A DNA stretch of 30,965 bases from Candidatus Levyibacteriota bacterium (GCA_023245515.1 JAHFKE010000003.1:1-30965); one strand, 5' to 3'; positions 1 to 6,610 are shown, counted from the first letter of the stretch. Numbers and translations are program-made. Notes: generated from the sequence alone by a model not told the origin.

Positions 1-1140
1 GATAACCCCATGGGCGTCCTTTGCCAGGATGCCATTATCGACAAGTCTCTCGCAGGTTTCATGTGCCGACCCGTCAATTTCGACGCCGGTCATGAGTCCG
101 CGCCCCCGGACCTCTTTTATGCTGGAGGAGCTCTTTTGGATTTCACGCAGTTGTTCTCTGAAATACTCTCCCATCACTTTTGCGTTTTGAGACATTTCTT
201 CTTCGATCACAACTTCAATAGCTCTTTTTGCGATAACAGCTCCTAGCGGATTGCCGCCATAAGTCGATCCATGATCGCCTGGCTTTATGACGTCCATGAT
301 ATCTGCATTTGCTACAGCTACGGAGACGGGCACGAGCCCTCCTGACAGTGCTTTTCCAAGCGTCAGTATATCGGGCTTAAGCTTTGTCTCATGTTGAAAC
401 GCGAAAAGGTCACCTGTCCTTCCAAATCCTGTCTGAATCTCATCTGCTATGAAAAGCACGTTGTTTTTCTGACATAGTGCATAAGCGGCATCAAGATATC
501 CTTTGGGGGGAAGAAGTATTCCCGCTTCTGCCTGAATCGGCTCAACAAGGAAAGCAGCGGTGTTGGGTGTAATCGCGGCTTCTAAGGCACTCGCGTCCCC
601 AAAGGGAACTGTCTTAAAGCCGGGAGTTAGGGGACCGAAATTTTCATAGTTTTGGCTTTCTGTAGAAAAGCTCACAATCGTTGTCGTTCTGCCATGGAAA
701 TTGCGTTCGCAGGTAATAATCTCCGCTTGATTTTCAGGTATTCCCTTTACTTTATACCCCCATTTGCGGGCGATTTTGATCGCTGTCTCTACGGCTTCTG
801 CGCCTGTATTCATTGGAAGCACCTTTTCTTTGCCGGTCACTTGAGCAACTTTTTCAAGAAATGCTGATAGTGCTTCGGTGTGAAATGCTCGGGGTCCAAG
901 TGTGATACCACTAAAGCCATCTTCATCCTCTTGCTCATACTCCCTTTTAGCCCTTCTTATTTCTGGATGGTTGTGGCCTTGGTTGAGGGCTCCGTATCCA
1001 GCAAGAAAGTCCATATATATTTTCCCTTCAACATCTTTGACGTATATTCCTTTCGCAGATTTTAGGACTACACCAAGAGACGCATAGTTGCTGGCTCCGT
1101 ATTTATTTTCAAGCGCGATAAGCCGCTCAGTTTCTCTCAT
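1..1140 (-). CDS. rocD: Ornithine--oxo-acid aminotransferase (3' end outside window)
   Basis: This is a class III PLP-dependent aminotransferase that moves the delta-amino group of ornithine to 2-oxoglutarate, giving glutamate semialdehyde (arginine/proline metabolism, cytoplasm). The reverse strand is open for exactly 380 codons from ATG at 1140 to the window edge. Family landmarks read in order: YGALNQGHNHPEI, RAFHTEAL, VLPMNTGAEAVETAIKIARKWGY, NFHGRTTT, ITPNTAAFLVEPIQAEAGI, ADEIQTGFGRTG, the PLP-lysine segment LGKALSGG, GSTYGGNPLG and EVRGRGLMTGVEI. The family is about 400 residues long, so only some 20 residues should be missing. One oddity is a stretch about 7 residues longer than I recall for Bacillus RocD between HPEI and RAFH (reads KREYEQEDEDGFSG). 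Acetylornithine aminotransferase is the alternative, but NTGAEAVETA and GALNQGH favour RocD. Confidence 0.93.
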   Translation of the reverse strand, partial: MRETERLIALENKYGASNYASLGVVLKSAKGIYVKDVEGKIYMDFLAGYGALNQGHNHPEIRRAKREYEQEDEDGFSGITLGPRAFHTEALSAFLEKVAQVTGKEKVLPMNTGAEAVETAIKIARKWGYKVKGIPENQAEIITCERNFHGRTTTIVSFSTESQNYENFGPLTPGFKTVPFGDASALEAAITPNTAAFLVEPIQAEAGILLPPKGYLDAAYALCQKNNVLFIADEIQTGFGRTGDLFAFQHETKLKPDILTLGKALSGGLVPVSVAVANADIMDVIKPGDHGSTYGGNPLGAVIAKRAIEVVIEEEMSQNAKVMGEYFREQLREIQKSSSSIKEVRGRGLMTGVEIDGSAHETCERLVDNGILAKDAHGVI

Positions 1141-1152
1141 ACTTTCAAGATA

Positions 1153-1182
1153 AGTATATACCCGTCAAAGGAGGCTTGACAA
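1153..1182 (-). promoter_or_regulatory. Promoter of rocD
   Basis: On the reverse strand TTGTCA (1177-1182) and TATACT (1153-1158) are 18 nt apart. The predicted start site lies about 6 nt before the ATG at 1140. The -35 overlaps the -35 of the divergent gene. Confidence 0.6.
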
Positions 1183-1205
1183 GCTATGGGTAGTTTTGTC
1201 TTAAT
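1176..1205 (+). promoter_or_regulatory. Promoter of the H1-like gene
   Basis: TTGACA (1176-1181) lies 18 nt before CTTAAT (1200-1205). Transcription would begin near 1212, leaving a leader of about 90 nt, unlike most genes here. Confidence 0.45.
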
Positions 1206-1211
1206 GGTTAA

Positions 1212-1302
1212 GGACTTAATGAGATGATAAGCGAAGGGCCCTGCGATTTGCAGATCCCAGGATTATTTCAAATCATCAGATTTGAAAGGGGGTGAATTAT
1301 TT
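1212..1302 (+). promoter_or_regulatory. Structured 5' leader with strong Shine-Dalgarno
   Basis: The leader can fold CTGC-GATTT-GCAG flanked by GGG/CCC (about 1238-1260), then AAATC-ATCA-GATTT (about 1269-1283). It ends in GGGGGTGA (1288-1295), which fits the 16S anti-SD well. The SD fixes the start at ATG 1303 rather than the in-frame TTG at 1282. The folds were read by eye. Confidence 0.45.
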
Positions 1303-1587
1303 ATGAGTTTATTAAAAAAGAAAAAAAGTCATAAAACAGCGGCTGGAGTTTTGGGAGCGGCGCTTGTTGGAGCTGGGGCTGCAGCAGCTGCATTGCTTTC
1401 AAATAAAAAGAATCGTGCAAAGGTGAAGAGTGCAGTTGCAGGTGCTAAGAAAAAAGCTGAAGCTTCTGTTAAAAAATTAGAAGCAAAGCTTAGGACAAAA
1501 AAAGCTGCACCTAAGGCGACAAAGAAAGCAGTTGTTAAGAAGGCAGCAGTTAAGAAGACAGTAAAAAAGGCTGCAAAGAAGAAGTAG
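1303..1587 (+). CDS. Histone H1-like / YtxH-like Lys-Ala-rich protein
   Basis: This is a 94-residue, very basic protein. Residues 1-10 are Lys-rich, residues about 14-34 form a hydrophobic Ala/Gly/Leu segment (LGAALVGAGAAAAALL), then comes KKNRAKVKSAVAGAKKKAEASVKKLEAKL. The tail from about residue 65 is built of AxKK-type repeats such as KKAVVKKAAVKKTVKKAAKKK. The front half resembles YtxH-type small proteins and the tail resembles bacterial H1-like nucleoid proteins. A role in binding DNA, possibly near the membrane, is inferred. The start ATG 1303 is set by the SD at 1288-1295. It converges on the Nudix gene ending at 1604. Confidence 0.75.
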   Translation: MSLLKKKKSHKTAAGVLGAALVGAGAAAAALLSNKKNRAKVKSAVAGAKKKAEASVKKLEAKLRTKKAAPKATKKAVVKKAAVKKTVKKAAKKK

Positions 1588-1603
1588 CTTTGTCTATTTC
1601 AGC

Positions 1604-2056
1604 TTACCATCCGTACTCAGAAAATATGATTTTGCTGCGGTAGTTTTCTATCGCGGTTTTAATGTATGGTATTGTGTTTTTGGGTAAAGCATCGAGGTCG
1701 AACCATTGCAGGTCATCGCACTTTTCAGGCTCATTGTTCTTTGGTGTGTCCTTCCACTTTTTGGCGACGAAGAAAAAGTCTATTCTGATGTCATTGGACT
1801 TTCTGTGCATGACGTGGGCCAGCTCAATGTTTTTCTCCTTAAGGTCAATCCCAACCTCCTCAACCATTTCTCTACATGTCCCCGCACTAAGCGTTTCGCC
1901 CTCTTCGATATGTCCCGCAGGTAGTCCGTAGTGCCCATCCATATACCCGGTGTTCTTTCTTCGCATCAGAAGGATCTTCCCGTTTTTAATAAAAAACACG
2001 TAGCCTGAAGAGATCATTTTGAAGCGCTCCATACCAGGATTATACGTTTCAAACAA
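1604..2056 (-). CDS. Nudix hydrolase (MutT-like)
   Basis: This 150-residue protein belongs to the Nudix family, which cleaves nucleoside diphosphates linked to another moiety; the substrate cannot be told from sequence. The complete Nudix box GX5EX7REUXEEXGU is visible as GHIEEGETLSAGTC followed by REMVEEVGI. It is preceded by the usual beta strand with LLMRRKNTGYMDGHYGLPAG. Family members typically have 130-170 residues, so the gene is complete. An internal start at the Met in 'GMERF' or 'KMISSG' is possible, since the N-terminal residues are not conserved. It is divergent from the gene at 2093, whose promoter lies in the 36-nt gap. Confidence 0.9.
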   Translation of the reverse strand: MFETYNPGMERFKMISSGYVFFIKNGKILLMRRKNTGYMDGHYGLPAGHIEEGETLSAGTCREMVEEVGIDLKEKNIELAHVMHRKSNDIRIDFFFVAKKWKDTPKNNEPEKCDDLQWFDLDALPKNTIPYIKTAIENYRSKIIFSEYGW

Positions 2057-2072
2057 TTATCCGTCAATTTGG

Positions 2073-2078
2073 TATAAT
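2073..2078 (+). promoter_or_regulatory. -10 box of the LapA-like/Nudix operon
   Basis: A perfect TATAAT lies 14 nt before ATG 2093, giving a leader of only about 8 nt and no SD. Confidence 0.6.
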
Positions 2079-2092
2079 AGAACGATATAAAA

Positions 2093-2440
2093 ATGATAGT
2101 TATTATTTTCGCCATTCTTTTGAGCCTTGAGATTGCTTACTTTGCCACGCAAAATGTATCCGTGATCAGTCTGCGCTTTGGTTCATACGTTCTCACTGGT
2201 GTACCCGTCTACGTGGCGCTTCTCTGCGCTCTTCTTTTGGGACTTATCATCGCTTGGATATTCCACCTCATACCCTCCTTCTCCTCGCATGTTGCTTTGC
2301 ACGGAAAAGAGCGCGAACTCAAAGAGGCAGATCGCGAGATCGCTCAACTCACCAAGACGATTCATCAGCTTGAGCTGGACAATGCCCGCCTTCGGGTCAA
2401 AGCAGGCGAGGAAGAATCTTCAGACGAAAAATCTCTATGA
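2093..2440 (+). CDS. LapA-domain (DUF1049) membrane protein
   Basis: This 115-residue protein has the LapA/DUF1049 plan: TM1 (residues about 2-18, VIIFAILLSLEIAYFATQN), a short strand (VSVISLRFGSY), TM2 (about 36-57, VPVYVALLCALLLGLIIAW), then a charged coiled coil (KERELKEADREIAQLTKTIHQLE) to the end. LapA proteins in proteobacteria act in LPS assembly. CPR cells should not make LPS, so an envelope scaffold role is only inferred. The stop TGA (2438-2440) overlaps the ATG of the next Nudix gene as ATGA, so the two are probably translationally coupled. Confidence 0.82.
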   Translation: MIVIIFAILLSLEIAYFATQNVSVISLRFGSYVLTGVPVYVALLCALLLGLIIAWIFHLIPSFSSHVALHGKERELKEADREIAQLTKTIHQLELDNARLRVKAGEEESSDEKSL

Positions 2441-2970
2441 AGCTCCTTTTGGCTAAAATCTGGAAGCTTCTCAGGCTTCCCAAAAATATTCAGCTTGCGA
2501 TCATGAGATTCACTCAGGATGAATTTCTCGTGGGAGCGACAGGCATCGTCTTTAACAATAAGGACGAAGTTCTTCTTTTTAAGCATACTTATCGGCAAAA
2601 TGCCTGGAGCTTACCGGGGGGATATCTGAAAGGCAAAGAGCACCCCTTTGAGGGTCTTGAGCGGGAAATCGAGGAAGAGTCAGGGTTGATTGTCAGTATA
2701 GACATGGAACTGAAAGTGAGGACAGACAGGGAAGCATCTCGGCTGGACATTTGCTCTATCGGTAAATATATGGGTGGGGTGTTCAAGCCAAGCGCCGAGG
2801 TATCGGAGTACGGATTCTTCTCTTTCGATAAGTTGCCTAAGATCGCTACAAATCAACTTTTTCTGATCAAAGAGGCGATTGCTCTAAAGAATAGCGGTGC
2901 TGTGCAAGCAGTATCACCTATACCCGACAAGAAGAGAAGAGGCCACAAGATTTTTAGAAGATTTGTATAA
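2437..2970 (+). CDS. Nudix hydrolase
   Basis: This is a 177-residue Nudix protein. The box is intact: GYLKGKEHPFEGLE followed by REIEEESGL (GX5EX7REUXEEXGU), preceded by ATGIVFNNKDEVLLFKHTYRQNAWSLPGG. About 28 residues precede the fold (LLAKIWKLLRLPKNIQLAIMRF), amphipathic enough to sit on a membrane, which would suit its overlap with the LapA-like gene. A basic tail (PDKKRRGHKIFRRFV) ends the protein. The substrate is unknown. The start ATG overlaps the previous stop as ATGA with no SD. Confidence 0.9.
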   Translation: MKLLLAKIWKLLRLPKNIQLAIMRFTQDEFLVGATGIVFNNKDEVLLFKHTYRQNAWSLPGGYLKGKEHPFEGLEREIEEESGLIVSIDMELKVRTDREASRLDICSIGKYMGGVFKPSAEVSEYGFFSFDKLPKIATNQLFLIKEAIALKNSGAVQAVSPIPDKKRRGHKIFRRFV

Positions 2971-3031
2971 TGGCAAAAGTCCCCAGTCACTTTTCAACTC
3001 ATAGATAGGCAGGCATCCTTCTTGCATTTTG

Positions 3032-3060
3032 TTTACTTAGCCTCGAAAGTGAGGTATAAT
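3032..3060 (+). promoter_or_regulatory. Leaderless promoter of the 719-residue gene
   Basis: TTTACT (3032-3037) is 17 nt before a perfect TATAAT (3055-3060), which ends 7 nt before ATG 3068. The predicted +1 falls on or next to the start codon. Confidence 0.7.
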
Positions 3061-3067
3061 TACGCAT

Positions 3068-5227
3068 ATGAGAATTGAAAAATCAGCCATTCACCCCATG
3101 GGTAGAACAGAAGGAGAACCCGATCGCATTACCAGAGATGTCTCCAGCTTTTTGATTCGTGAAAATGTAGCGTCTGAAAAAATCACAAGCGGGGACATCC
3201 GCCCTTCTTCAGTGCTCTATATGAACTATTGGTTTCACCGCTTAGGAAACAATCCTGAAGAACAATCTCGTATTAGGCAGAACCTTGTAGAGTATATTGG
3301 CAATGCTTCAGATAATCCAGACAAGCTTGCAGCCACACTTTTTTCAAATAATAGTATTGCTGAATCCTCAAGAAGATATGTGGAGAGGCTTCTCGTGCCC
3401 ACCAAAACAGTTGATCTTGTCATAACCAAGCCTGACTCTGATAGAAAGCGTGAGAAAGAAGTTCTTTGTCTTGAGCGTGACTATTATCCTTTCGGGCTTT
3501 CTCTTCCTGGAGGGATTATAAAAGATACTGATGAGGATAATGATCTTGACCTCCGTCCCGAGGTCTTTGCTGCTCTTCGGGTAGCAGGAGAAAAGGTAAT
3601 GGGTCAAGACGAAAATGTTAGCTATAGCCAAGAGGTTGATACTAATGGAAAAACATGCTTTGTTGTCCGGAGCGAATCTGATCGAGGAGTCGTGCGCCTT
3701 TACCCCGAAGATACAAGCGGATATCGTTACAGTGAAAATATTAAGTCAATTCTTCGACCTTCTGACCCAAGACATATCGTTGATACGATCGGTTTTAAGT
3801 GCGAAGTCGAAGGCGAGGTAAAGGATGGCTTAGTCTGGAGAAAGAAATCAGAGATTATGTCTCCCGATGACTCATCGGGTGGCTTTGCCTTTGGGCATCA
3901 CCGTGAAATCGTGGCGCAAATTACCAGTCAAACTTCACTTGAAAAAGAGAAGAAGATGCGCGAGTATGAATTCATACGCTCTGTTATAAAAGATCCCTTA
4001 GAGACCTATGAATCTTTGAAGGACCGCTTTGAATCTCAAGGCAATTCACCTGAAGTTTCCTTTCCGGAACTCTTTCCGGTAGTCGATAGAATACTTTCTG
4101 AGGCTTTCAGTGACGAAATTAATCAGTTGTGCGAGGAGACCCCGCTGCTTGCCGGAATACGAGATAAGGCCGTTATTTCTTTACGACAAGTTTGTCTAAA
4201 AAATAGAACCTTTTGTCCATATCTGCCTACGCTTCTTGCTGTTGCCGATGGGGTTGCCTTTTTTGATCTCGTTGCCCGTCAGAAAAAAGGTTTTTATGAC
4301 ACTATGCCAAAAGATAAAATTGTCGAGCATAATCCTAAGGATACGGAATATGCTTCTTACCATATGTATCGATACAAATATCGCTTTGATCAGCTTATCG
4401 GTATGGTTCCTGAAGAAATGGTTATTCCTACTTTTGAACCGCTTTCGGCAACTGATCTTATGCGTGTTCGCGGGGTACCTATCCGGTTTGTTGGAATTTC
4501 CCCAGATTTCTTATACGTTGACGAATTCGAACAATCTCCGGAGGAGTTCTTTATGCATGATGCTAATCACTCTTGGAGAATGATCATGGAAGACAAAAAC
4601 GCAGAAAAGAAATATGGCAAAACAAAAGATCAACTTATACAGGAGTCAAATGAATTTATCAATGAGTACCTGGACGAGATAAAAATACGATCAACCGACA
4701 CGGAGAGCGAGCGTGAAATGAAAAAACTGAAGAAGATTATTCTATTCGAAATCGTTCATGAGGATGCAAGACCTTTCCTCAAGGAAGTTATTGCCAAACA
4801 GGTTCAGGAGAAAGAAGGAAAGCCTGTTCCATTTGAGGTTCCCCGTATAGATCCTGAGACCGGATATATGGACGTGGTTGATACACTAGACACAGGCATT
4901 AGCACCCTATCTTATGTGCGAAATAAATTACAGCACGGCTTTTATGATCATATTGATGCTCAGTTGCCCCAGATTGTAGATCCAAAATATAGAACAGCAG
5001 AATGGATTACTCGGGCTGCCTACGATATGTTGGTGGAACTTGACGCTCAGCCTGTAAATGGGGCTGAACTTGATCATGAAGGGCATGTTTCTTACGAATG
5101 GCTCTTGCGGCGAACATGTGCTGTCGGACCTGATAATATTCATGGCGAAGAGGAAGTCGATCCGCTTGTTGCTCAATATGGAGACGGCGCTGAAAAGCTG
5201 AACCCCAAACGCTATCAAGTCTCCTAG
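3068..5227 (+). CDS. 719-residue protein with degenerate Nudix motif and HDANH/EIVHED C-terminal region
   Basis: I cannot assign a function. Residues about 115-180 look like a Nudix fold: TVDLVITKPDSD.., FGLSLPGG at about 142-149, then LRVAGEKVMG at about 170-179 where REUXEEXG is expected. The first catalytic Glu of the pair and the early GX5E spacing are lost, so Nudix catalysis is unlikely. Residues about 300-480 are mostly helical. The C-terminal half has two His/acid-rich motifs, HDANHSW (H497-W503) and EIVHEDARPF (E561-F570), on predicted helices, which could bind metal. There is no signal peptide or TM segment. The gene stands alone between its own leaderless promoter and the next gene, downstream of two true Nudix genes. 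Confidence 0.6.
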   Translation: MRIEKSAIHPMGRTEGEPDRITRDVSSFLIRENVASEKITSGDIRPSSVLYMNYWFHRLGNNPEEQSRIRQNLVEYIGNASDNPDKLAATLFSNNSIAESSRRYVERLLVPTKTVDLVITKPDSDRKREKEVLCLERDYYPFGLSLPGGIIKDTDEDNDLDLRPEVFAALRVAGEKVMGQDENVSYSQEVDTNGKTCFVVRSESDRGVVRLYPEDTSGYRYSENIKSILRPSDPRHIVDTIGFKCEVEGEVKDGLVWRKKSEIMSPDDSSGGFAFGHHREIVAQITSQTSLEKEKKMREYEFIRSVIKDPLETYESLKDRFESQGNSPEVSFPELFPVVDRILSEAFSDEINQLCEETPLLAGIRDKAVISLRQVCLKNRTFCPYLPTLLAVADGVAFFDLVARQKKGFYDTMPKDKIVEHNPKDTEYASYHMYRYKYRFDQLIGMVPEEMVIPTFEPLSATDLMRVRGVPIRFVGISPDFLYVDEFEQSPEEFFMHDANHSWRMIMEDKNAEKKYGKTKDQLIQESNEFINEYLDEIKIRSTDTESEREMKKLKKIILFEIVHEDARPFLKEVIAKQVQEKEGKPVPFEVPRIDPETGYMDVVDTLDTGISTLSYVRNKLQHGFYDHIDAQLPQIVDPKYRTAEWITRAAYDMLVELDAQPVNGAELDHEGHVSYEWLLRRTCAVGPDNIHGEEEVDPLVAQYGDGAEKLNPKRYQVS

Positions 5228-5257
5228 AGAGATCTATCCTTCTTAGCTCATCGAGAC

Positions 5258-5289
5258 TTGACAAGGATTGCTTCTCATTGATATATATT
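5258..5289 (+). promoter_or_regulatory. Leaderless promoter of gene 5295
   Basis: TTGACA (5258-5263) is followed by TATATT (5284-5289; TATATA at 5282 gives an 18-nt spacer). The -10 ends 5 nt before ATG 5295. Confidence 0.6.
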
Positions 5290-5294
5290 AATAT

Positions 5295-5891
5295 ATGGGG
5301 AATGATCGATTGTACCACCAGAGGGGATTTGCACCTGTTTCGCTTGTCCTTGTTGTTGCCGTTCTTATTCTTGGTGCTGCAGGAGCCTATTATTATTCCT
5401 CGCATCGTACGCCTTCGTCTTCTTCATCAACTTCCGACGCAAACCCACGAGCAATGACCTTAACTTCTCAGCCCACCGAAGCACTAAGTGGTGAGGTCAG
5501 TAGTAACCTTACAGATATTGTCGGTAGGGGTCAAAATCTTGAATGCGATATCAAGGTGCCTGTTGAAGCAGGTAATAATAATCCATTTAATACGGGTAAG
5601 CTTTGGACGACCGGGAGACAGGGGAGAAGTACGCTGACTGCTCAAGTGAGCGGCATGACGATGGAAGCAAATGCTGTTTATAAAGAGGGTACTGCATATA
5701 GTTGGGTCATTACCAATGGTGTGAAGATGGGCTTTAAATTCTCACCTGATGCAACTCACACGACCATGACTGCGCAACAGCGTCAGCAAGCAGAGCAGGC
5801 AAAGCAAAGGATGCTTTTCAATTGTCACTCGTGGACACCTGACCAGTCCAAATTTACTCTTCCCTCTGACGTCGAATTCCGCGCCTATTAG
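5295..5891 (+). CDS. Membrane-anchored exported protein, unknown function
   Basis: This 198-residue protein has a short N-terminus, then RGFAPVSLVLVVAVLILGAAGAYYYS (residues about 11-36), a typical uncleaved signal anchor of CPR genomes. A Ser-rich linker follows (TPSSSSSTSDANP), then an extracellular domain with two Cys (in ECDI and NCHS) that may form a disulfide. The domain reads ECDIKVPVEAG...GRSTLTAQVSG..EANAVYKEGTAYSWV, reminiscent of small bacterial beta-sandwich proteins that coat the surface; no family is claimed. The start is supported by the promoter at 5258-5289. It stands alone before the tRNA. Confidence 0.65.
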   Translation: MGNDRLYHQRGFAPVSLVLVVAVLILGAAGAYYYSSHRTPSSSSSTSDANPRAMTLTSQPTEALSGEVSSNLTDIVGRGQNLECDIKVPVEAGNNNPFNTGKLWTTGRQGRSTLTAQVSGMTMEANAVYKEGTAYSWVITNGVKMGFKFSPDATHTTMTAQQRQQAEQAKQRMLFNCHSWTPDQSKFTLPSDVEFRAY

Positions 5892-5920
5892 TATTCACCT
5901 GTGGATTTGAATCATCGTTC

Positions 5921-5929
5921 ATGTTAAAA
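5921..5929 (+). promoter_or_regulatory. Possible tRNA-Asn promoter (extended -10)
   Basis: TGTTAAAAT matches an extended -10 (TGn plus TAAAAT, 5924-5929), giving a precursor leader of about 39 nt before the tRNA. No good -35 is seen. TATAAA at 5946 is an alternative. Confidence 0.35.
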
Positions 5930-5974
5930 TAACAACTATTCTACCTATAAAATATTCCGAAGTGAATTTTTGGC

Positions 5975-6049
5975 TCCGCGATAGCTCAGCGGTAGAGCAG
6001 GAAGCTGTTAACTTCAAGGTCCGAGGTTCGAATCCTCGTCGCGGAGCCA
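5975..6049 (+). tRNA. tRNA-Asn (GTT), CCA encoded
   Basis: The cloverleaf folds completely: acceptor TCCGCGA (5975-5981) with TCGCGGA (6039-6045); TA at positions 8-9; D stem GCTC/GAGC around AGCGGTA; anticodon loop CTGTTAA with anticodon GTT on a GAAG/CTTC stem; a five-base variable loop; T stem CGAGG/CCTCG around TTCGAAT; discriminator G and encoded CCA (6047-6049). There is a G27-A43 mismatch at the base of the anticodon stem. The pairing continues beyond the acceptor on both sides for ten more base pairs. Its 3' end is repeated downstream. Confidence 0.96.
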
Positions 6050-6050
6050 A
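6031..6050 (+). repeat. tRNA-Asn 3'-end repeat, master copy
   Basis: AATCCTCGTCGCGGAGCCAA, from the T loop to just past CCA. It recurs perfectly at 6121-6140, and its first 17 nt recur at 6585-6601. Confidence 0.9.
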
Positions 6051-6137
6051 AAATTTATAATTCATGATCGTCAGCCAGTAGGCTGAAGGGTCTTGGGGGT
6101 ATCCTGAGCTTGTCGAAGGGAATCCTCGTCGCGGAGC
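6043..6137 (+). repeat. About 95-bp tRNA-linked repeat unit, copy 1
   Basis: The unit starts GGAGCCAAAAATTTATAATTC, has a hairpin TCAGCC-AGTA-GGCTGA (6071-6086), then AGGGTC, and ends in the tRNA 3'-end 17-mer (6121-6137). Its first 44 nt match copy 2 (6504-6547) with two differences. It carries TATAAT (6056-6061) pointing at the following gene. Confidence 0.8.
6103..6119 (+). repeat. REP-like CCTTCGACAAGCTCAGG element
   Basis: The reverse complement of 6103-6119 is the short motif CCTTCGACAAGCTCAGG, a sequence I know as a widespread dispersed repeat in environmental bacterial genomes. It appears once here, inside copy 1 of the tRNA-linked repeat, and is absent from copy 2. Confidence 0.6.
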
Positions 6138-6140
6138 CAA
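6121..6140 (+). repeat. tRNA-Asn 3'-end repeat, copy 2
   Basis: A perfect 20-nt copy of 6031-6050, exactly 90 bp downstream. The A of the next gene's ATG (6140) is its last base. Confidence 0.9.
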
Positions 6141-6481
6141 TGAAAAATGAAATTCTAATTCCTGTATTTACTCTTATCGGTGTTTTAATAGGTGCCGTCT
6201 CCTCAATAGTAATCACTTGGATTAATGAACACCACCGCAATAACAGAGAAAAAGAAAAACTAATTTACGAACTAGGAAAAATTTATTGGCAAGAAGCATT
6301 AATTCAAGGTAGGAGTAATCCTGGCTCTTATGTTTATCCATTAGAGTCATTTATTATTTCAATTAAATATCTTTTCGAAGAAATAACAACTAAAAAAATT
6401 AATGAAGACAATGTAAAAGAAATTCTGAAAAAACATTCCGATTTGATGCAAGTTGTTAAAAAGCATTACGATAAAAAATAA
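6140..6481 (+). CDS. Small membrane-anchored protein, unknown function
   Basis: A 113-residue protein: one N-terminal TM helix (residues about 4-26, ILIPVFTLIGVLIGAVSSIVITWI), then a helical, charged cytoplasmic part (NEHHRNNREKEKLIYELGKIYWQEALI). This plan is common among small phage or island proteins of unknown function; no family is assigned. An upstream in-frame start at 6110 would run through the tRNA-derived repeat, so ATG 6140 is preferred. It is AT-richer than its neighbours, is framed by tRNA 3'-end repeats on both sides, and is the first cargo gene of the putative insertion array. Confidence 0.6.
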   Translation: MKNEILIPVFTLIGVLIGAVSSIVITWINEHHRNNREKEKLIYELGKIYWQEALIQGRSNPGSYVYPLESFIISIKYLFEEITTKKINEDNVKEILKKHSDLMQVVKKHYDKK

Positions 6482-6493
6482 GTTCTTGCTTGT

Positions 6494-6511
6494 TCCATTA
6501 GGTGGAGCCAA
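6494..6511 (+). repeat. Degenerate tRNA-end repeat TCCATTAGGTGGAGCCAA
   Basis: This 18-mer is identical to 10225-10242. It resembles a tRNA acceptor 3' end (GGAGCCA) with a changed upstream part. It merges into copy 2 of the long repeat. Confidence 0.8.
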
Positions 6512-6601
6512 AAATTTATAATTCGTGATAGTCAGCCAGTAGGCTGACAAGGGTCCGAGGGAGATTTATCTGCCAATTGGCGAAAATCCTCGTCGCGGAG
6601 C
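6504..6601 (+). repeat. About 98-bp tRNA-linked repeat unit, copy 2
   Basis: It matches copy 1 over its first 44 nt (2 mismatches), with a perfect hairpin GTCAGCC-AGTA-GGCTGAC (6530-6547). It then diverges and ends in the tRNA 17-mer AATCCTCGTCGCGGAGC (6585-6601). TATAAT at 6517-6522 points rightward. Confidence 0.8.
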
Positions 6602-6610
6602 TGAATAAAA

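Larger units (their letters stand above)
5965..6055 (+). repeat. 17-bp inverted repeat that extends the tRNA acceptor stem
   Basis: AATTTTTGGCTCCGCGA (5965-5981) pairs perfectly with TCGCGGAGCCAAAAATT (6039-6055). Seven pairs are the normal acceptor; the other ten include the discriminator and CCA. The precursor would hide the CCA end in a helix until processed. Confidence 0.85.

Noticed and set aside
1662..1931. Open frames on the + strand opposite the Nudix gene (1604-2056)
   Set aside because: They are antisense to an intact Nudix box and have no family features; treated as shadows.
6110..6139. Start of the 113-residue gene at 6110
   Set aside because: That part is tRNA-derived repeat sequence, and ATG 6140 lies directly at its end, before the TM helix.
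5965..6601. A second tRNA gene in the repeats downstream of tRNA-Asn
   Set aside because: The copies at 6121 and 6585 have only the T-loop-to-acceptor 3' part; no D arm, anticodon arm or 5' acceptor precedes them, so they are fragments.
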